NCBI RefSeq assembly: GCF_003730295.1
Contig: NZ_QTSZ01000023.1
Span: 1-35,946 of the forward strand
From: Ornithinibacillus gellani
GTDB lineage: Bacteria > Bacillota > Bacilli > Bacillales > Amphibacillaceae
Direction of reading: 5' to 3'
Length of the DNA stretch: 35,946 bases
The notes below the pieces were generated by a model. It made no database searches, was not told the origin of the DNA, and saw nothing but the letters and a program-made list of their open reading frames with translations. Of the stretch, positions 1 to 8,744 are shown in pieces; positions within the stretch are counted from its first letter, which is position 1, and each line of letters begins with the position of its first letter. Position numbers and translations under genes: made by a program.

Positions 1-254
1 CAAAAAAGTAAAGTTTCATACTTAGCAATCAGAAACAAATTCTGACTAATTTTTTTAAAGAAAAACAGGGTTCTGTTTCTCTTGACATACTGGTTGTTTT
101 GTTCAGTTTTCAAAGAGCAAATATTCCACCGCCTCAAATTGGCGACTTCACTAATATAACACGAAATATAAACCTTTGTCAATAACTTTTTTAAAGTTAT
201 GAAGTGTCTATTTCAATGTTTGTTAATTATAGCATCGCTAAAGTAAAAAGTCAA
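1..254 (-). promoter_or_regulatory. rRNA operon leader with two tandem promoters
   Basis: Read on the minus strand, there are two sigma-A promoters in series. The upstream one has TTGACT (249-254), a 17-base spacer and TATAAT (226-231). The downstream one has TTGACA (177-182), 17 bases and TTATAT (154-159). The following transcript carries TTGCTCTTTGAAAACTGAAC (101-120), the boxA-type antitermination element typical of Bacillaceae 16S leaders. Tandem promoters plus boxA is the standard rrn arrangement, so a 16S gene should start just left of base 1 and read away from this window. No mature rRNA is visible here. Confidence 0.8.
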
Positions 255-410
255 TAAATAATAGAGATTCACTACTTATACTATGTAATTGCAGGTTCAA
301 TGTATTTTCCATCGATAGATAAAAATCGATTACACATTTCATTTCGCTATTTTACTTACCATCCATTTAGTTGGTAATAACTTGATCCATCTTCATATTA
401 ATTATATATA

Positions 411-556
411 AAGTGGGGGTTTCTCCCTTCCTCCGCTAATTTTTAGTTGAACGATTCAGGCCTTTACTGGCTGTTGATCCCCCACTTACAATTCTTGTTA
501 TTAACAAAAATTCATGAAGTGGGGGTCTTTCAGCCAGTTAATCTGTGATAAATGAT
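411..556. repeat. Dispersed repeat copy 1, with AAGTGGGGG arms
   Basis: AAGTGGGGG (411-419), its complement CCCCCACTT (479-487) and a third copy AAGTGGGGG (517-525) let the stretch fold as 411/479 or 479/517. The text from about 412 to 478 matches a second copy at 2765-2838: both share TTTACTGGCTGTTGATC and a TTAG-TGAACGA-TCAG core. Both regions also contain ATCTGTGATAAA, here at 541-552. It encodes nothing visible. The CCCCCACTT-loop-AAGTGGGGG end resembles the terminal hairpin of IS200/IS605 (tnpB) elements and their guide RNAs. That is a guess from pattern; no transposase is present. Together with the rRNA leader this accounts for most of the first 600 bases. Confidence 0.55.
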
Positions 557-659
557 ACAACATCCTTATCTTTGAAGATAAGTATTTACAAATCCACCTG
601 TTGATGACAATGTTTATATATAATAGGGAAAGAATTAAAAACCACGCGAATCAACTGGG

Positions 660-1043
660 ATGATTTTTTTGGTAGTGTTGGAGCTTATATCAAATTTCTT
701 ATTTATCATTGTTGCTTTAATCATTCTAATAGCAATCATCATTACTACGTATATCAAATATTTAAAGTATAAACGTTTTCGGTATATGTTCATGTTATTT
801 TCTATTCCAATAGCACTTTGGGTAGCAGGTAAACTTCTTCTAACACACGGGAAAAAATTATATCTAGCAGATTTTGAATATCGCATTGCCAATGAACTAG
901 ACACGCATATCTTCTCTATTGATGGTGGTTTCTGGTATAAAATTTGGGGCTATGCCTCTTATTTGGCAGTAATATTTATCACCATACTTATTTTGGTGCT
1001 ATTCTTATTTAGATTTTACAGACATATCCTTCAAAATAACTAG
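660..1043 (+). CDS. Hypothetical small membrane protein
   Basis: I do not recognise this 127-residue product. It has three hydrophobic stretches: residues about 5-30, 43-60 and 98-118. A basic loop (YLKYKRFRY) follows the first, and a polar segment at about 65-95 is rich in charged and aromatic residues. That is a plausible three-pass membrane protein with a basic cytoplasmic loop. The ATG at 660 has only a weak upstream GGGA, and in-frame TTG or GTG starts a few codons later are possible. It lies between a dispersed repeat and a damaged small gene, so it may belong to an accessory patch. Existence as a gene is moderately likely; function is unknown. Confidence 0.4.
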   Translation: MIFLVVLELISNFLFIIVALIILIAIIITTYIKYLKYKRFRYMFMLFSIPIALWVAGKLLLTHGKKLYLADFEYRIANELDTHIFSIDGGFWYKIWGYASYLAVIFITILILVLFLFRFYRHILQNN

Positions 1044-1090
1044 AACATTACAACCTAATTGAAAAAGAAACTATCTACACCTAAAACATG

Positions 1091-1303
1091 AAGGAGGCTG
1101 TTCATTTATGTTCATTACTCTTTTATACTTGCATGTATTCCTGGAATCATCCTTTGATGAATAACCCAATTGTTTTATTATATATCGGTATTGCTAAAAT
1201 CCGTGGTTTCGAAGGTGCTGCCTACAGTTTATGGTCTTTATTTATGATGGCTTTCACTTTAGCAGCTGTTTTCATCGCAAAATCAGATTATCGTAGAATT
1301 TAA
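1091..1303 (+). pseudogene. Small membrane protein, probably frameshifted
   Basis: A strong AAGGAGG (1091-1097) sits 10 bases before ATG 1108. That frame stops after about 18 codons. A different frame is open to 1303 and ends in a hydrophobic membrane-like segment (about WSLFMMAFTLAAVFIA) followed by a basic tail. The ribosome site and the coding-like tail are in different frames, as expected for a small membrane gene with an indel near 1120-1160. An alternative is a short intact gene from ATG 1157 (48 residues). No family recognised. Confidence 0.35.
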
Positions 1304-1315
1304 AACATTGTATTA

Positions 1316-1825
1316 TCATTCCATATTTAATGTTAGTCCCTGAAGTGGATCATCGTTAAATGGAAAGACTTGGTCCGCTACCTTTCTCTTTAATGCGGCC
1401 AAAGAGTCAAGCGCAGCTGATTTTAAATGTAGTGAATATCCGTATTTCTCACTATTGTATTCAAATTCATCGCTGTCATGAACCTCCCAACCTGTCTCTT
1501 TTGTTTTCAACAAGTCTAGGTCTAAATCAACAAAACGAATTGTATCTCCCTCCCTCTTAGATGGCATGGCGACATTACAATAATAAGACACAACTTTTCC
1601 ATGATGAATATCCATTGCAGCGGTGAACCATTCGGTTAAAGAAAAATATTCCAAAGTCATATGAGGAATAGTGAATATTGCATTTTTAGTATGATGTATT
1701 AATTTCCGACCAGGTTTAGATAAAACCAATATATAATCTGGCGTTTGTTGGATTAGCTCCCCCTGCCATTCATAATGTGGAATATCTGGATATTTCAAAG
1801 CTTTCATTTGTACGATTTGATTCAT
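1316..1825 (-). CDS. DUF402 family protein
   Basis: 169 residues, the usual size for the DUF402 family. The family signature is at about residues 80-130: aromatic YYCN, then the acidic FVDLDLDLL, then WEVHDSDEFEY. The acidic residues of this core bind divalent metal in characterised relatives, some of which are nucleoside di-/triphosphatases or act in fosfomycin synthesis. This sequence does not show which substrate it uses. It is monocistronic and divergent from the secreted protein gene at 1988, with about 160 bases between them. Family assignment is good; the biochemical role is open. Confidence 0.75.
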   Translation of the reverse strand: MNQIVQMKALKYPDIPHYEWQGELIQQTPDYILVLSKPGRKLIHHTKNAIFTIPHMTLEYFSLTEWFTAAMDIHHGKVVSYYCNVAMPSKREGDTIRFVDLDLDLLKTKETGWEVHDSDEFEYNSEKYGYSLHLKSAALDSLAALKRKVADQVFPFNDDPLQGLTLNME

Positions 1826-1987
1826 ATCCTATCACCAAATTTGAATTTCATTTCCCTTCTTCATTTATGACATTTATCATATCACAAAGCATCAATCCTT
1901 CAAGCATCGCATGATATTCACTAGCCTACACATACTAAAAGGGCACAGATTGTTACATTACCAGAACACAAGCGATGGAGTGATGAT

Positions 1988-2749
1988 ATGCGAAAATATT
2001 TGATATTTATCCTAATAGCGTGTTTCATGCTTATGTCTTTTTCGTTGACCGTTTCAGCGAATGAAAAGGAAACGACTGAAAGTTTCAAGCCAATTAATGA
2101 GTATGAAAAAGATGTAACTGGTGATGGGAACAGAGAAAACATATTACTTCTTGGTGAGTTGTTTTCCAACTCTTCCCCTTATTACAGAGCGCTACAAGCT
2201 GAAATACGTGTTGATGGTGATACAAAATGGACGATTCCATACAATGGTGGTTATGATCCGAATTTAGAATTCATTGATTTAAATCATGACGGCATACAGG
2301 ACATACTATTTCAAAGTCCTACTGGTGGCAGTGGTGGGTTATATCAATATCATTTACACACCATCCAACATAATAAATTAGTTGAAATCCCATTACCTAC
2401 GCAGCCTGTTATTGGTAATTTTAAAGGTCATTTTACAGCTGAAATAAAACTATTGCCTCATTATAAGCCAATTGAGGTGGATGTTTCTGGTCGTGCAGAT
2501 GATTATATTCGCTTGGGTATTTATAATGAAGATGGCAAGCTTCTAAAAAATACGCCTCTCTTTATTGACCCAATTGCATATTTTGAGCCCGTGCTTATCA
2601 GTAAAAGTAAGGGCTATGGTTTAAAAAGCTACCAAAATATTAGTGGTGCCTACCATGCAGATCAGCTTGGTACAGTAGAAACTTTATGGTATTTTGAAAA
2701 TAAGCGGTGGACCATTTTACAAACTGCGTTTAAACCAACACCACAATAA
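1988..2749 (+). CDS. Secreted FG-GAP/VCBS-like protein
   Basis: 253 residues. The N-terminus (MRKYLIFILIACFMLMSFSLTVSANE) is a classic signal peptide with a likely cut after VSA, so the product should be secreted; it lacks a lipobox cysteine at the expected place. Two acidic repeats, VTGDGNRENI near residue 44 and LNHDGIQDI near residue 98, resemble the calcium-binding loops of FG-GAP/VCBS beta-propeller repeats. The rest is beta-rich with no recognised catalytic motif. GGAGTGAT immediately before ATG 1988 fixes the start. It stands alone, followed by a copy of the dispersed repeat. Function unknown; likely an extracellular or wall-associated protein. Confidence 0.65.
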   Translation: MRKYLIFILIACFMLMSFSLTVSANEKETTESFKPINEYEKDVTGDGNRENILLLGELFSNSSPYYRALQAEIRVDGDTKWTIPYNGGYDPNLEFIDLNHDGIQDILFQSPTGGSGGLYQYHLHTIQHNKLVEIPLPTQPVIGNFKGHFTAEIKLLPHYKPIEVDVSGRADDYIRLGIYNEDGKLLKNTPLFIDPIAYFEPVLISKSKGYGLKSYQNISGAYHADQLGTVETLWYFENKRWTILQTAFKPTPQ

Positions 2750-2764
2750 AGTGAAACTTCCATC

Positions 2765-2842
2765 AGTGGGGAATTTCGTCCTTCCCTCACTGATTGTTAG
2801 CTGAACGAATCAGACCTTTACTGGCTGTTGATCTGTGATAAA
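2765..2842. repeat. Dispersed repeat copy 2
   Basis: Matches 412-478 with scattered substitutions; the best-conserved block is CCTTTACTGGCTGTTGATC. Its first half forms its own hairpin (ATCAGTGGGG paired with CCCTCACTGAT, about 2763-2796). Here the block runs straight into ATCTGTGATAAA, a string that in copy 1 lies about 60 bases further on. Copy 2 therefore looks like the simpler form, and copy 1 like a longer variant or one with an insertion. It sits between the secreted-protein gene and the leuS terminator and has no coding potential. Confidence 0.55.
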
Positions 2843-2856
2843 AACAAATACGTATA

Positions 2857-2892
2857 AAAAAATCCGAATCGCATCAAGCAATTCGGATTTTT
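2857..2892 (-). terminator. leuS terminator
   Basis: Stem AAATCCGAAT (2859-2868) pairs with ATTCGGATTT (2881-2890), with a 12-base loop. On the minus strand the stem is followed by a run of T (complement of the A-run at 2856-2861). It lies a few bases past the leuS stop codon, so it is an intrinsic terminator of leuS. Confidence 0.8.
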
Positions 2893-2898
2893 ACAGCA

Positions 2899-5310
2899 TT
2901 AGTTCGCAACGATATTTACAAGTTTTCCTGGTACTACAATGACTTTTCGTACTGTTTTATCTGCTATCCATTGTTGAATTGCTTCATCGGCAAGTGCCCG
3001 TTCTTCCAATTCTTCCTTAGATATGGTTTTCGGTACACGAAGCTTTGCACGTACTTTACCCATAACCTGTAAAACAACTTCCACTTCATCTTCAACTAAC
3101 TTCGTTTCATCATACACCGGCCATGGCTCATAGCTAATCGTTTCACTATGCCCAAGACGTTCCCATAATTCCTCTGCAATATGTGGTGCAACTGGAGATA
3201 GTAATTTCACAAATCCTTCCACATAAAGTTTTGGAATAGCGTCTACTTTATAGCCTTCATTTACAAATACCATCATTTGAGAAATAGCTGTATTAAAATG
3301 CAAGTTCTCAAAATCCTTTGTAACTTTTTTCACAGTTGCATGATATATCTTTTCCAGAGCAGAAGAATCAGCATCTGTTATTTTCTCTGACAGTGTTCCA
3401 TCCTCTTGAATGAACAAACGCCACACACGATCCAAGAATCGTCTAGCACCATCCAAACCATTTGTCGACCAAGCAACATCGGCATCAAGCGGTCCCATAA
3501 ACATTTCATACAATCTCAATGTGTCTGCACCATGAGAAGCGATAATGTCATCTGGATTGACAACATTCCCCTTGGATTTACTCATTTTTTCATTTCCTTC
3601 ACCAAGAATCATTCCTTGGTTAAAAAGCTTTTGAAATGGTTCTTTCGTTGGCACTACACCAAGATCATACAAAAATTTATGCCAAAAACGCGCATAAAGC
3701 AAATGTAATACAGCGTGCTCCGCTCCACCAATATAGATATCAATCGGCAACCACTTTTTCAACGCTTCATGATCAGCAAGTGCATCTGAATTGGTTGGAT
3801 CAATATAACGCAAATAATACCAGCAGCTTCCAGCCCATTGTGGCATCGTATTGGTTTCACGTCGACCCTTCATACCAGTTTTTGGATCTACGACATGGAC
3901 CCATTCGCTATTTGCCAATGGAGATTCCCCTGTACCCGATGGTTTAATTTCAGTCATGACTGGCAGCTTCAGTGGCAGCTCTTCCTTAGGAACAGTAGTC
4001 ATTGTCCCATCTTCCCAATGAATGATCGGTATTGGCTCACCCCAATAACGTTGACGTGAGAATAACCAATCACGTAGACGATAAGTCACTTTACGTGTCC
4101 CTTTATCGTTTGCTTCCAGCCAGTCAATCATCGTTGTAATGGCAGTCTGCTCATCTAAACCATTAAGGAAATCAGAATTAACATGCTTCCCGTCACCAGT
4201 ATAAGGTTCTTTGGACACATCTCCTCCTGCAACCACTTCAACAATTGGCAGCTCAAACTTCGTAGCAAACTCGTAATCACGCTCATCATGAGCCGGTACG
4301 GCCATGATAGCACCAGTTCCATAAGACATAAGCACATAATCGGCTACCCAAATTGGTACACGATTACCCGTAACTGGGTGGATAGCGTATGCGCCGGTAA
4401 ATACACCTGTTTTTTCCTTGGCTAGGTCTGTTCTTTCCAAATCAGATTTTGCCTGTATTTTTTTAATATAGTGATCGACTGCTTCTTTTTGTTCTTCAGA
4501 AACAATATCCTTCACAAATGGATGTTCCGGAGCTAGTACGGTGTATGTTGCGCCAAACAACGTATCTGGTCTTGTTGTAAATACAGTAAATTCCTTCTCA
4601 AAACCTTCAATTGTAAATTGTACCTCTGCCCCTTCTGAACGTCCAATCCAATTACGCTGCATATCCTTGAGGCTCTCCGGCCAATCCAAATCCTCTAAAT
4701 CTTCCAACAAACGGTCCGCATATTCCGTAATACGTAACACCCATTGCTTCATTGGTTTTCTAACTACGGGATGACCACCACGCTCACTCTTACCATCTAT
4801 TACCTCTTCATTTGCCAGTACCGTTCCAAGTGCTGGACACCAGTTGACGGCAACTTCATCAATATAAGCAAGATCCTTCTCATATAGTTTCGTAAATATC
4901 CATTGGGTCCACTTATAATAATCAGGATCTGTCGTACTGAGTTCACGATCCCAATCATAGGAAAAACCGAGTTCCTGAATCTGTCGTTTAAATGTCCCAA
5001 TATTTTTTTTCGTAAATTCTGCTGGGCTGTTACCAGTATCCAAAGCATATTGCTCAGCTGGCAGACCAAATGCGTCCCACCCCATCGGATGGAGCACTTC
5101 ATATCCTTGCATTCGTTTCATACGTGATAAAATATCTGTCGCTGTATAGCCTTCTGGATGGCCCACATGTAGCCCTGCCCCAGATGGATACGGAAACATA
5201 TCCAATGCGTAGAACTTTTCCTTATTCGAAAAAGTATCGGTTCGAAACGTATGATGTTCTAGCCAATAATTCTGCCACTTTTTTTCAATTTCCCGATGTT
5301 GAAAGCTCAT
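2899..5310 (-). CDS. leuS: Leucyl-tRNA synthetase
   Basis: Charges tRNA-Leu with leucine in the cytoplasm. The class I signature is visible: [20 protein letters not shown] near residue 40 (the HIGH motif as HVGH) and KMSKS near residue 575. The CP1 editing domain is at about 220-420, with the [11 protein letters not shown] threonine-rich motif and the AHDERD motif. Residues 500-530 carry [10 protein letters not shown] and the C-terminal anticodon-binding region ends in [11 protein letters not shown]. Length (803) is normal. The first ATG (5316) is only 3 bases from AGGAGG, so the ATG two codons later (5310; [12 protein letters not shown]) is preferred; it matches the start of the B. subtilis protein. 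It is controlled by the upstream T-box. Confidence 0.97.
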   Translation of the reverse strand: MSFQHREIEKKWQNYWLEHHTFRTDTFSNKEKFYALDMFPYPSGAGLHVGHPEGYTATDILSRMKRMQGYEVLHPMGWDAFGLPAEQYALDTGNSPAEFTKKNIGTFKRQIQELGFSYDWDRELSTTDPDYYKWTQWIFTKLYEKDLAYIDEVAVNWCPALGTVLANEEVIDGKSERGGHPVVRKPMKQWVLRITEYADRLLEDLEDLDWPESLKDMQRNWIGRSEGAEVQFTIEGFEKEFTVFTTRPDTLFGATYTVLAPEHPFVKDIVSEEQKEAVDHYIKKIQAKSDLERTDLAKEKTGVFTGAYAIHPVTGNRVPIWVADYVLMSYGTGAIMAVPAHDERDYEFATKFELPIVEVVAGGDVSKEPYTGDGKHVNSDFLNGLDEQTAITTMIDWLEANDKGTRKVTYRLRDWLFSRQRYWGEPIPIIHWEDGTMTTVPKEELPLKLPVMTEIKPSGTGESPLANSEWVHVVDPKTGMKGRRETNTMPQWAGSCWYYLRYIDPTNSDALADHEALKKWLPIDIYIGGAEHAVLHLLYARFWHKFLYDLGVVPTKEPFQKLFNQGMILGEGNEKMSKSKGNVVNPDDIIASHGADTLRLYEMFMGPLDADVAWSTNGLDGARRFLDRVWRLFIQEDGTLSEKITDADSSALEKIYHATVKKVTKDFENLHFNTAISQMMVFVNEGYKVDAIPKLYVEGFVKLLSPVAPHIAEELWERLGHSETISYEPWPVYDETKLVEDEVEVVLQVMGKVRAKLRVPKTISKEELEERALADEAIQQWIADKTVRKVIVVPGKLVNIVAN

Positions 5311-5335
5311 TTTCATTTCCTCCTAGCCATTTTAA

Positions 5336-5595
5336 AAAACCAAAAAACCTCCTCATCCCTTTGAAGGGACGAGAAGGTTATATTCCCGCGGTACCACCCA
5401 AATTAGCACATCATCATATGCTCACTTGTTTCCGTAACGTGGATAACGGCAGAAACTACTTCCTATTTCATCTCTGCAGCCTTCAAGGTGAGTTCATATT
5501 GATTTTACAGCAGTTTTCACCACACACTGCCTCTCTTCAAGTAAAACTTCAATATTACTATTCCTTCGCATCGCTTTTAGTTTATTTATATTGAA
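5336..5595 (-). promoter_or_regulatory. Leucine T-box leader of leuS
   Basis: The minus strand carries the conserved T-box TGGGTGGTACCGCGG (5386-5400), which pairs with the uncharged tRNA acceptor end. A GC-rich terminator with a T-run follows (about 5336-5379, GAAGGGACGAG and flanks). The specifier loop contains GAACTCACC, giving a CUC leucine codon at 5490-5492, so the leader senses uncharged tRNA-Leu(GAG). It fills the space between the leuS promoter and the leuS start. Uncharged tRNA should favour the antiterminator and raise leuS expression. Confidence 0.95.
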
Positions 5596-5623
5596 TTGTA
5601 ATGAAGCAAACCCCTTTTGTCAA
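5595..5623 (-). promoter_or_regulatory. leuS promoter
   Basis: Minus-strand TTGACA (5618-5623), a 17-base spacer and TACAAT (5595-5600): a near-consensus sigma-A promoter directly upstream of the T-box leader. Confidence 0.85.
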
Positions 5624-5826
5624 GGGCGTGAAAGCCTGTCTATGATAATGATAGACAATTGATCACCATTTAATTCTTTCATCCAATCATTCAGGATTTC
5701 CAAGCCCGTTACACCAGCTATTTATACTTTTCTAAAATTACTAAGATAGAAATTGTACTGCCCAATGAATCTAAGCTAAAATATAACCATAGATAGATAC
5801 TACATATTATAAGGGGTCGATAACAG

Positions 5827-6393
5827 ATGCTAAAAGGAATATTGGAATATGCACATGATTTACTTGCAGAAACGGTAAAATCAGGTGAAGCAGTCATTGA
5901 TGCGACATGCGGAAATGGCAATGACACCCTCTTTTTAAGCAAGCTTACAGGGAATGAAGGAAAAGTGATTGCATTTGACATTCAAGAACAAGCCATTCAG
6001 AACACGCAAAGACTACTTGATCATCACAACCGGAAAAATGTCATCCTTATTCAGGATAGCCACGACAATATGTTACAATATGTCAGCCCTGCTGATAAAC
6101 AATGGCTTGGCGGCGCTATTTTTAACTTAGGTTATTTGCCAAAAGGTGATAAAACAGTCATTACCACCCCGGCATCTACACTTGCCGCATTGGGACATAT
6201 CCTACAAATCTTGAAACCTGGCCGTATGGTCGTATTGGTTGTATATTATGGACATGAAGGCGGGATGAAGGAAAAAGAAGCATTATTACAATATGCTATT
6301 CAATTGGATCAAAAACAGTATCAGGTGCTGCAGTATCGATACATTAACCAAAAAAATCACGCGCCATTTATTATCGCCATACAAAAAAAGTAA
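5827..6393 (+). CDS. mnmM: tRNA nm5s2U methyltransferase MnmM (YtqB)
   Basis: 188 residues, the usual length of the YtqB family. The SAM-binding Rossmann motif DATCGNGNDTLFLS lies near residue 25, followed by AFDIQEQAI (ribose-binding acidic residue) and a catalytic-region NLGYLPKGDK near residue 100. In B. subtilis this protein is the MnmM enzyme that methylates nm5s2U to mnm5s2U at the wobble position of certain tRNAs; that role is family knowledge. AGGGG at 5812-5816 supports ATG 5827. ytoA follows after 18 bases, so the two are probably cotranscribed. The radical-SAM partner ytqA, next to ytqB in B. subtilis, is not in this window. Confidence 0.88.
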   Translation: MLKGILEYAHDLLAETVKSGEAVIDATCGNGNDTLFLSKLTGNEGKVIAFDIQEQAIQNTQRLLDHHNRKNVILIQDSHDNMLQYVSPADKQWLGGAIFNLGYLPKGDKTVITTPASTLAALGHILQILKPGRMVVLVVYYGHEGGMKEKEALLQYAIQLDQKQYQVLQYRYINQKNHAPFIIAIQKK

Positions 6394-6411
6394 TCATGAT
6401 AAGGAGAGATA

Positions 6412-6939
6412 ATGATGAACCATGCCTATAAAGGTATCCACCCACAAATTCACCCATCCGTTTTTATTGCGAATAATGCTACCGTTGTAGGTGATGTAGA
6501 AATTGGGGAAGATTCCAGCATTTGGTTCCAAACGGTTATTCGCGGCGATGTTGCTCCTACTAAAATAGGCAAACGTGTGAGTATTCAGGATTTAACCATG
6601 ATACATCAAAGTCCAAACAAGCCTGCGATTGTGGAGGATGACGTAACGGTGGGACATCAAGTAACACTACATTCTGCTATCATCCGTAAAAAAGCACTTA
6701 TCGGAATGGGATCCATTATCTTAGATGGTGCAGAAGTCGGGGAAGAAGCATTTATTGGCGCCGGCAGCCTTGTTCCACCGGGTAAGAAAATACCTCCACG
6801 AACACTGGCACTTGGAAGTCCAGCAAAGGTCATTCGCGATTTAACCGAAGCAGACTTTCAGGAAATGGAGCGTGTACGTCAATCCTATGTCGATAAAGGT
6901 GCCTATTATCGTGACCAAACAACGCTAGGAAAAAAATAA
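6412..6939 (+). CDS. ytoA: Gamma-carbonic-anhydrase-like hexapeptide protein YtoA
   Basis: 175 residues forming a left-handed beta-helix from hexapeptide repeats (about residues 12-135; for example VVGDVEIGEDSSIW, VTVGHQVTLHSAII). Three histidines in the gamma-carbonic anhydrase pattern are present: MIHQ, then VGHQ and LHS. It also has the family's IRGD segment and the C-terminal SPAKVIRDLT followed by a helix. Family members bind zinc or iron; carbonic anhydrase activity is known for some and not shown for YtoA. Two ATGs (6412, 6415) follow AAGGAGAGAT; either could start. It is the second gene of the mnmM-ytoA unit and ends before a shared terminator. Confidence 0.88.
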   Translation: MMNHAYKGIHPQIHPSVFIANNATVVGDVEIGEDSSIWFQTVIRGDVAPTKIGKRVSIQDLTMIHQSPNKPAIVEDDVTVGHQVTLHSAIIRKKALIGMGSIILDGAEVGEEAFIGAGSLVPPGKKIPPRTLALGSPAKVIRDLTEADFQEMERVRQSYVDKGAYYRDQTTLGKK

Positions 6940-6944
6940 AGCTA

Positions 6945-7016
6945 CAGCTGGATATAGTAGAGCCTCTTGAAGTATGAATACTTCTGAGGCTTTTTTTAAT
7001 CCTTGCTGCAGCTTTT
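6945..7016. terminator. Nested bidirectional terminator, ytoA / metK
   Basis: Inner stem: AGCCTC-TTGAAGTA (6961-6974) pairs with TACTTCTGAGGCT, followed by seven T on the plus strand (terminates ytoA). An outer stem (GCTACAGC near 6941-6948 with GCTGCAGC near 7005-7012) gives a minus-strand hairpin followed by a T-rich run inside the ytoA end (terminates metK). The two genes converge, and one compact structure serves both. Confidence 0.75.
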
Positions 7017-7022
7017 TATTTA

Positions 7023-8228
7023 TTATTGGCCTGTTAAAGCGCGTAATTCTTCCACTCGATCGGTGTTCTCCCACGGGAAGCGTACATCGGTTCTGCCAAA
7101 ATGTCCGTAAGCAGCCGTCTGTCTAAATATTGGTTTTTGCAAATCAAGCATCCGAATAATTCCAGCCGGACGTAAATCAAATGCTTTTCGAACTGCATCG
7201 ACTAATACTTGTTCTGATACCGTTCCAGTTCCAAATGTATCTATTGCAATGGAGACTGGTTCCGCTACACCAATTGCATATGCCAGTTGCACTTCACAAG
7301 TTTTTGCCAACTCCGCAGCGACAATATTCTTTGCAACATAACGTGCCGCATACGATGCAGAGCGATCAACCTTCGTTGCATCTTTACCACTGAATGCTCC
7401 ACCGCCATGTCGAGCATAGCCGCCGTATGTATCCACAATGATTTTTCTGCCGGTAAGTCCTGCATCTCCTTGTGGACCACCAATAACGAATCTCCCAGTC
7501 GGATTAATGAAATACTTTGTCTCCTCATCGAGCAGATCTGTTGGTACAACTGGTTGAATTACATGCTCTGTGATATCTGCTTTTATTTGCTCCAATGTAA
7601 TATCCTGATGATGTTGTGTAGAAATAACGATGGTATCTACTCGAACTGGATTATTATCCTCATCATATTCTACGGTTACTTGTGTTTTTCCATCTGGACG
7701 TAAGTAGCCTAAAATATCCTGCTTACGTACATCGGCTAAGCGTTTTGCCAATTGATGTGCTAAAGCAATTGGCATCGGCATCAATTCTTCTGTCTCGTCA
7801 CAGGCAAAGCCGAACATTAATCCTTGGTCACCAGCACCTATCGCAGCAATATCCTCATCGAGCATAACACCTTCACGTGCTTCCAGTGCCTTGTCCACTC
7901 CACCTGCAATGTCAGCAGACTGCTCATCTATTGCGGTCAAAACAGCACAAGTCTCCGCATCAAATCCATACTTCGCTCGCGTGTAACCAATTTCTTTAAT
8001 CGTTTGTCTCACAATAGCGGGAATATCCACATAGGTTTGGGTAGATATTTCACCTGAGACAAGCACCAATCCAGTGGTTACTGTTGTTTCGCAAGCTACT
8101 CTGGCAAGTGGGTCCTTTTCTACAATCGCATCTAAAATTGCATCTGAAATTTGGTCGCAAATTTTATCAGGATGTCCTTCTGTCACGGACTCTGATGTAA
8201 ACAAACGACGATTGGTAGTTCGTGTCAT
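7023..8228 (-). CDS. metK: S-adenosylmethionine synthetase
   Basis: Makes SAM from methionine and ATP in the cytoplasm; homotetrameric enzyme. 401 residues, as expected. Signature motifs are visible: [20 protein letters not shown] near the N-terminus (catalytic His and Mg/ATP residues), [16 protein letters not shown] near residue 130, and [22 protein letters not shown] near residue 275. TAAGGAGGATTAAGCAAT before ATG 8228 supports the start. It is a single gene behind its own SAM-I riboswitch, so the enzyme's product feeds back on its mRNA. Confidence 0.98.
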   Translation of the reverse strand: MTRTTNRRLFTSESVTEGHPDKICDQISDAILDAIVEKDPLARVACETTVTTGLVLVSGEISTQTYVDIPAIVRQTIKEIGYTRAKYGFDAETCAVLTAIDEQSADIAGGVDKALEAREGVMLDEDIAAIGAGDQGLMFGFACDETEELMPMPIALAHQLAKRLADVRKQDILGYLRPDGKTQVTVEYDEDNNPVRVDTIVISTQHHQDITLEQIKADITEHVIQPVVPTDLLDEETKYFINPTGRFVIGGPQGDAGLTGRKIIVDTYGGYARHGGGAFSGKDATKVDRSASYAARYVAKNIVAAELAKTCEVQLAYAIGVAEPVSIAIDTFGTGTVSEQVLVDAVRKAFDLRPAGIIRMLDLQKPIFRQTAAYGHFGRTDVRFPWENTDRVEELRALTGQ

Positions 8229-8381
8229 ATTGCTTAATCCTCCTTAAAAACTAGGTTACGGATTTCAATCTATCCAGCAATAATCTGCCTGAAAGTGAAT
8301 GCATACATTGAAAATAGAATAACTTGCCGCAATCATGTATATACCTATTATGCAAGCAATCTTTCATTTCTATCGTCATAA

Positions 8382-8540
8382 AAAAAACCTTCCTACATCA
8401 TAAATGAGGAAAGGATTTTTTGGCCTTTCACTCTTATTGTCCAAGGAAAGAATCCTTGCTTCAGGTAAGCACCTTTTCACATATGTGATGGTTGCCGGGC
8501 TTCATAGGGTCTGTCCCTCCACCAACTCTGAATAAGAGAG
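8382..8540 (-). promoter_or_regulatory. SAM-I (S-box) riboswitch of metK
   Basis: On the minus strand the P1 stem closes with AATAAGAG (8531-8538) and CTCTTATT (8431-8438). Between them lie the S-box hallmarks GGTGGAGGGAC, CCCTATGAAGCCCGGCAACC and a downstream GGTGC. An intrinsic terminator follows: arms CCTTTCCTCA and TAGGAAGG with eight T (about 8382-8415). SAM binding should stabilise P1 and the terminator. About 150 bases between the terminator and metK show no other element I can identify. Confidence 0.96.
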
Positions 8541-8555
8541 TATCCGCTGACAACA

Positions 8556-8584
8556 ATAGTAACGAAATCAACATTTTCTGTCAA
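8556..8584 (-). promoter_or_regulatory. metK promoter
   Basis: Minus-strand TTGACA (8579-8584), a 17-base spacer and TACTAT (8556-8561), just upstream of the S-box. A good sigma-A promoter at the right distance for the riboswitch transcript. Confidence 0.8.
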
Positions 8585-8640
8585 CTATTTCACCTGTTTT
8601 GTAAGCGGTTAAAATGTTTAAAAATCATTTTTAATTAGTG

Positions 8641-8701
8641 TGGACTATTTTATATAATGTGTTATACTATTAATCAGATTTACGTATTGAAAGCGATTCA
8701 A
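8641..8701 (+). promoter_or_regulatory. pckA promoter region with candidate cre (CcpA) site
   Basis: TGGACT (8641-8646), a 16-base gap and TATACT (8663-8668) form a possible promoter; an alternative TATAAT lies at 8653-8658. TGAAAGCGATTCAA (8688-8701) fits the cre consensus TGWAANCGNTNWCA at 12 of 14 positions and would sit about 13 bases past the start of transcription, a roadblock position. Glucose repression of pckA in B. subtilis is mainly by CcpN, so CcpA control here is an inference. Confidence 0.5.
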
Positions 8702-8744
8702 AAAACATTATTCATCTAAAAACCCTTCAAAAAGGCGGTATATT

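Noticed and set aside
5070-5594. 174-codon plus-strand frame over the leuS start and leader
   Set aside because: It runs antisense through the leuS start and the whole T-box; the T-box motif and specifier explain the sequence.
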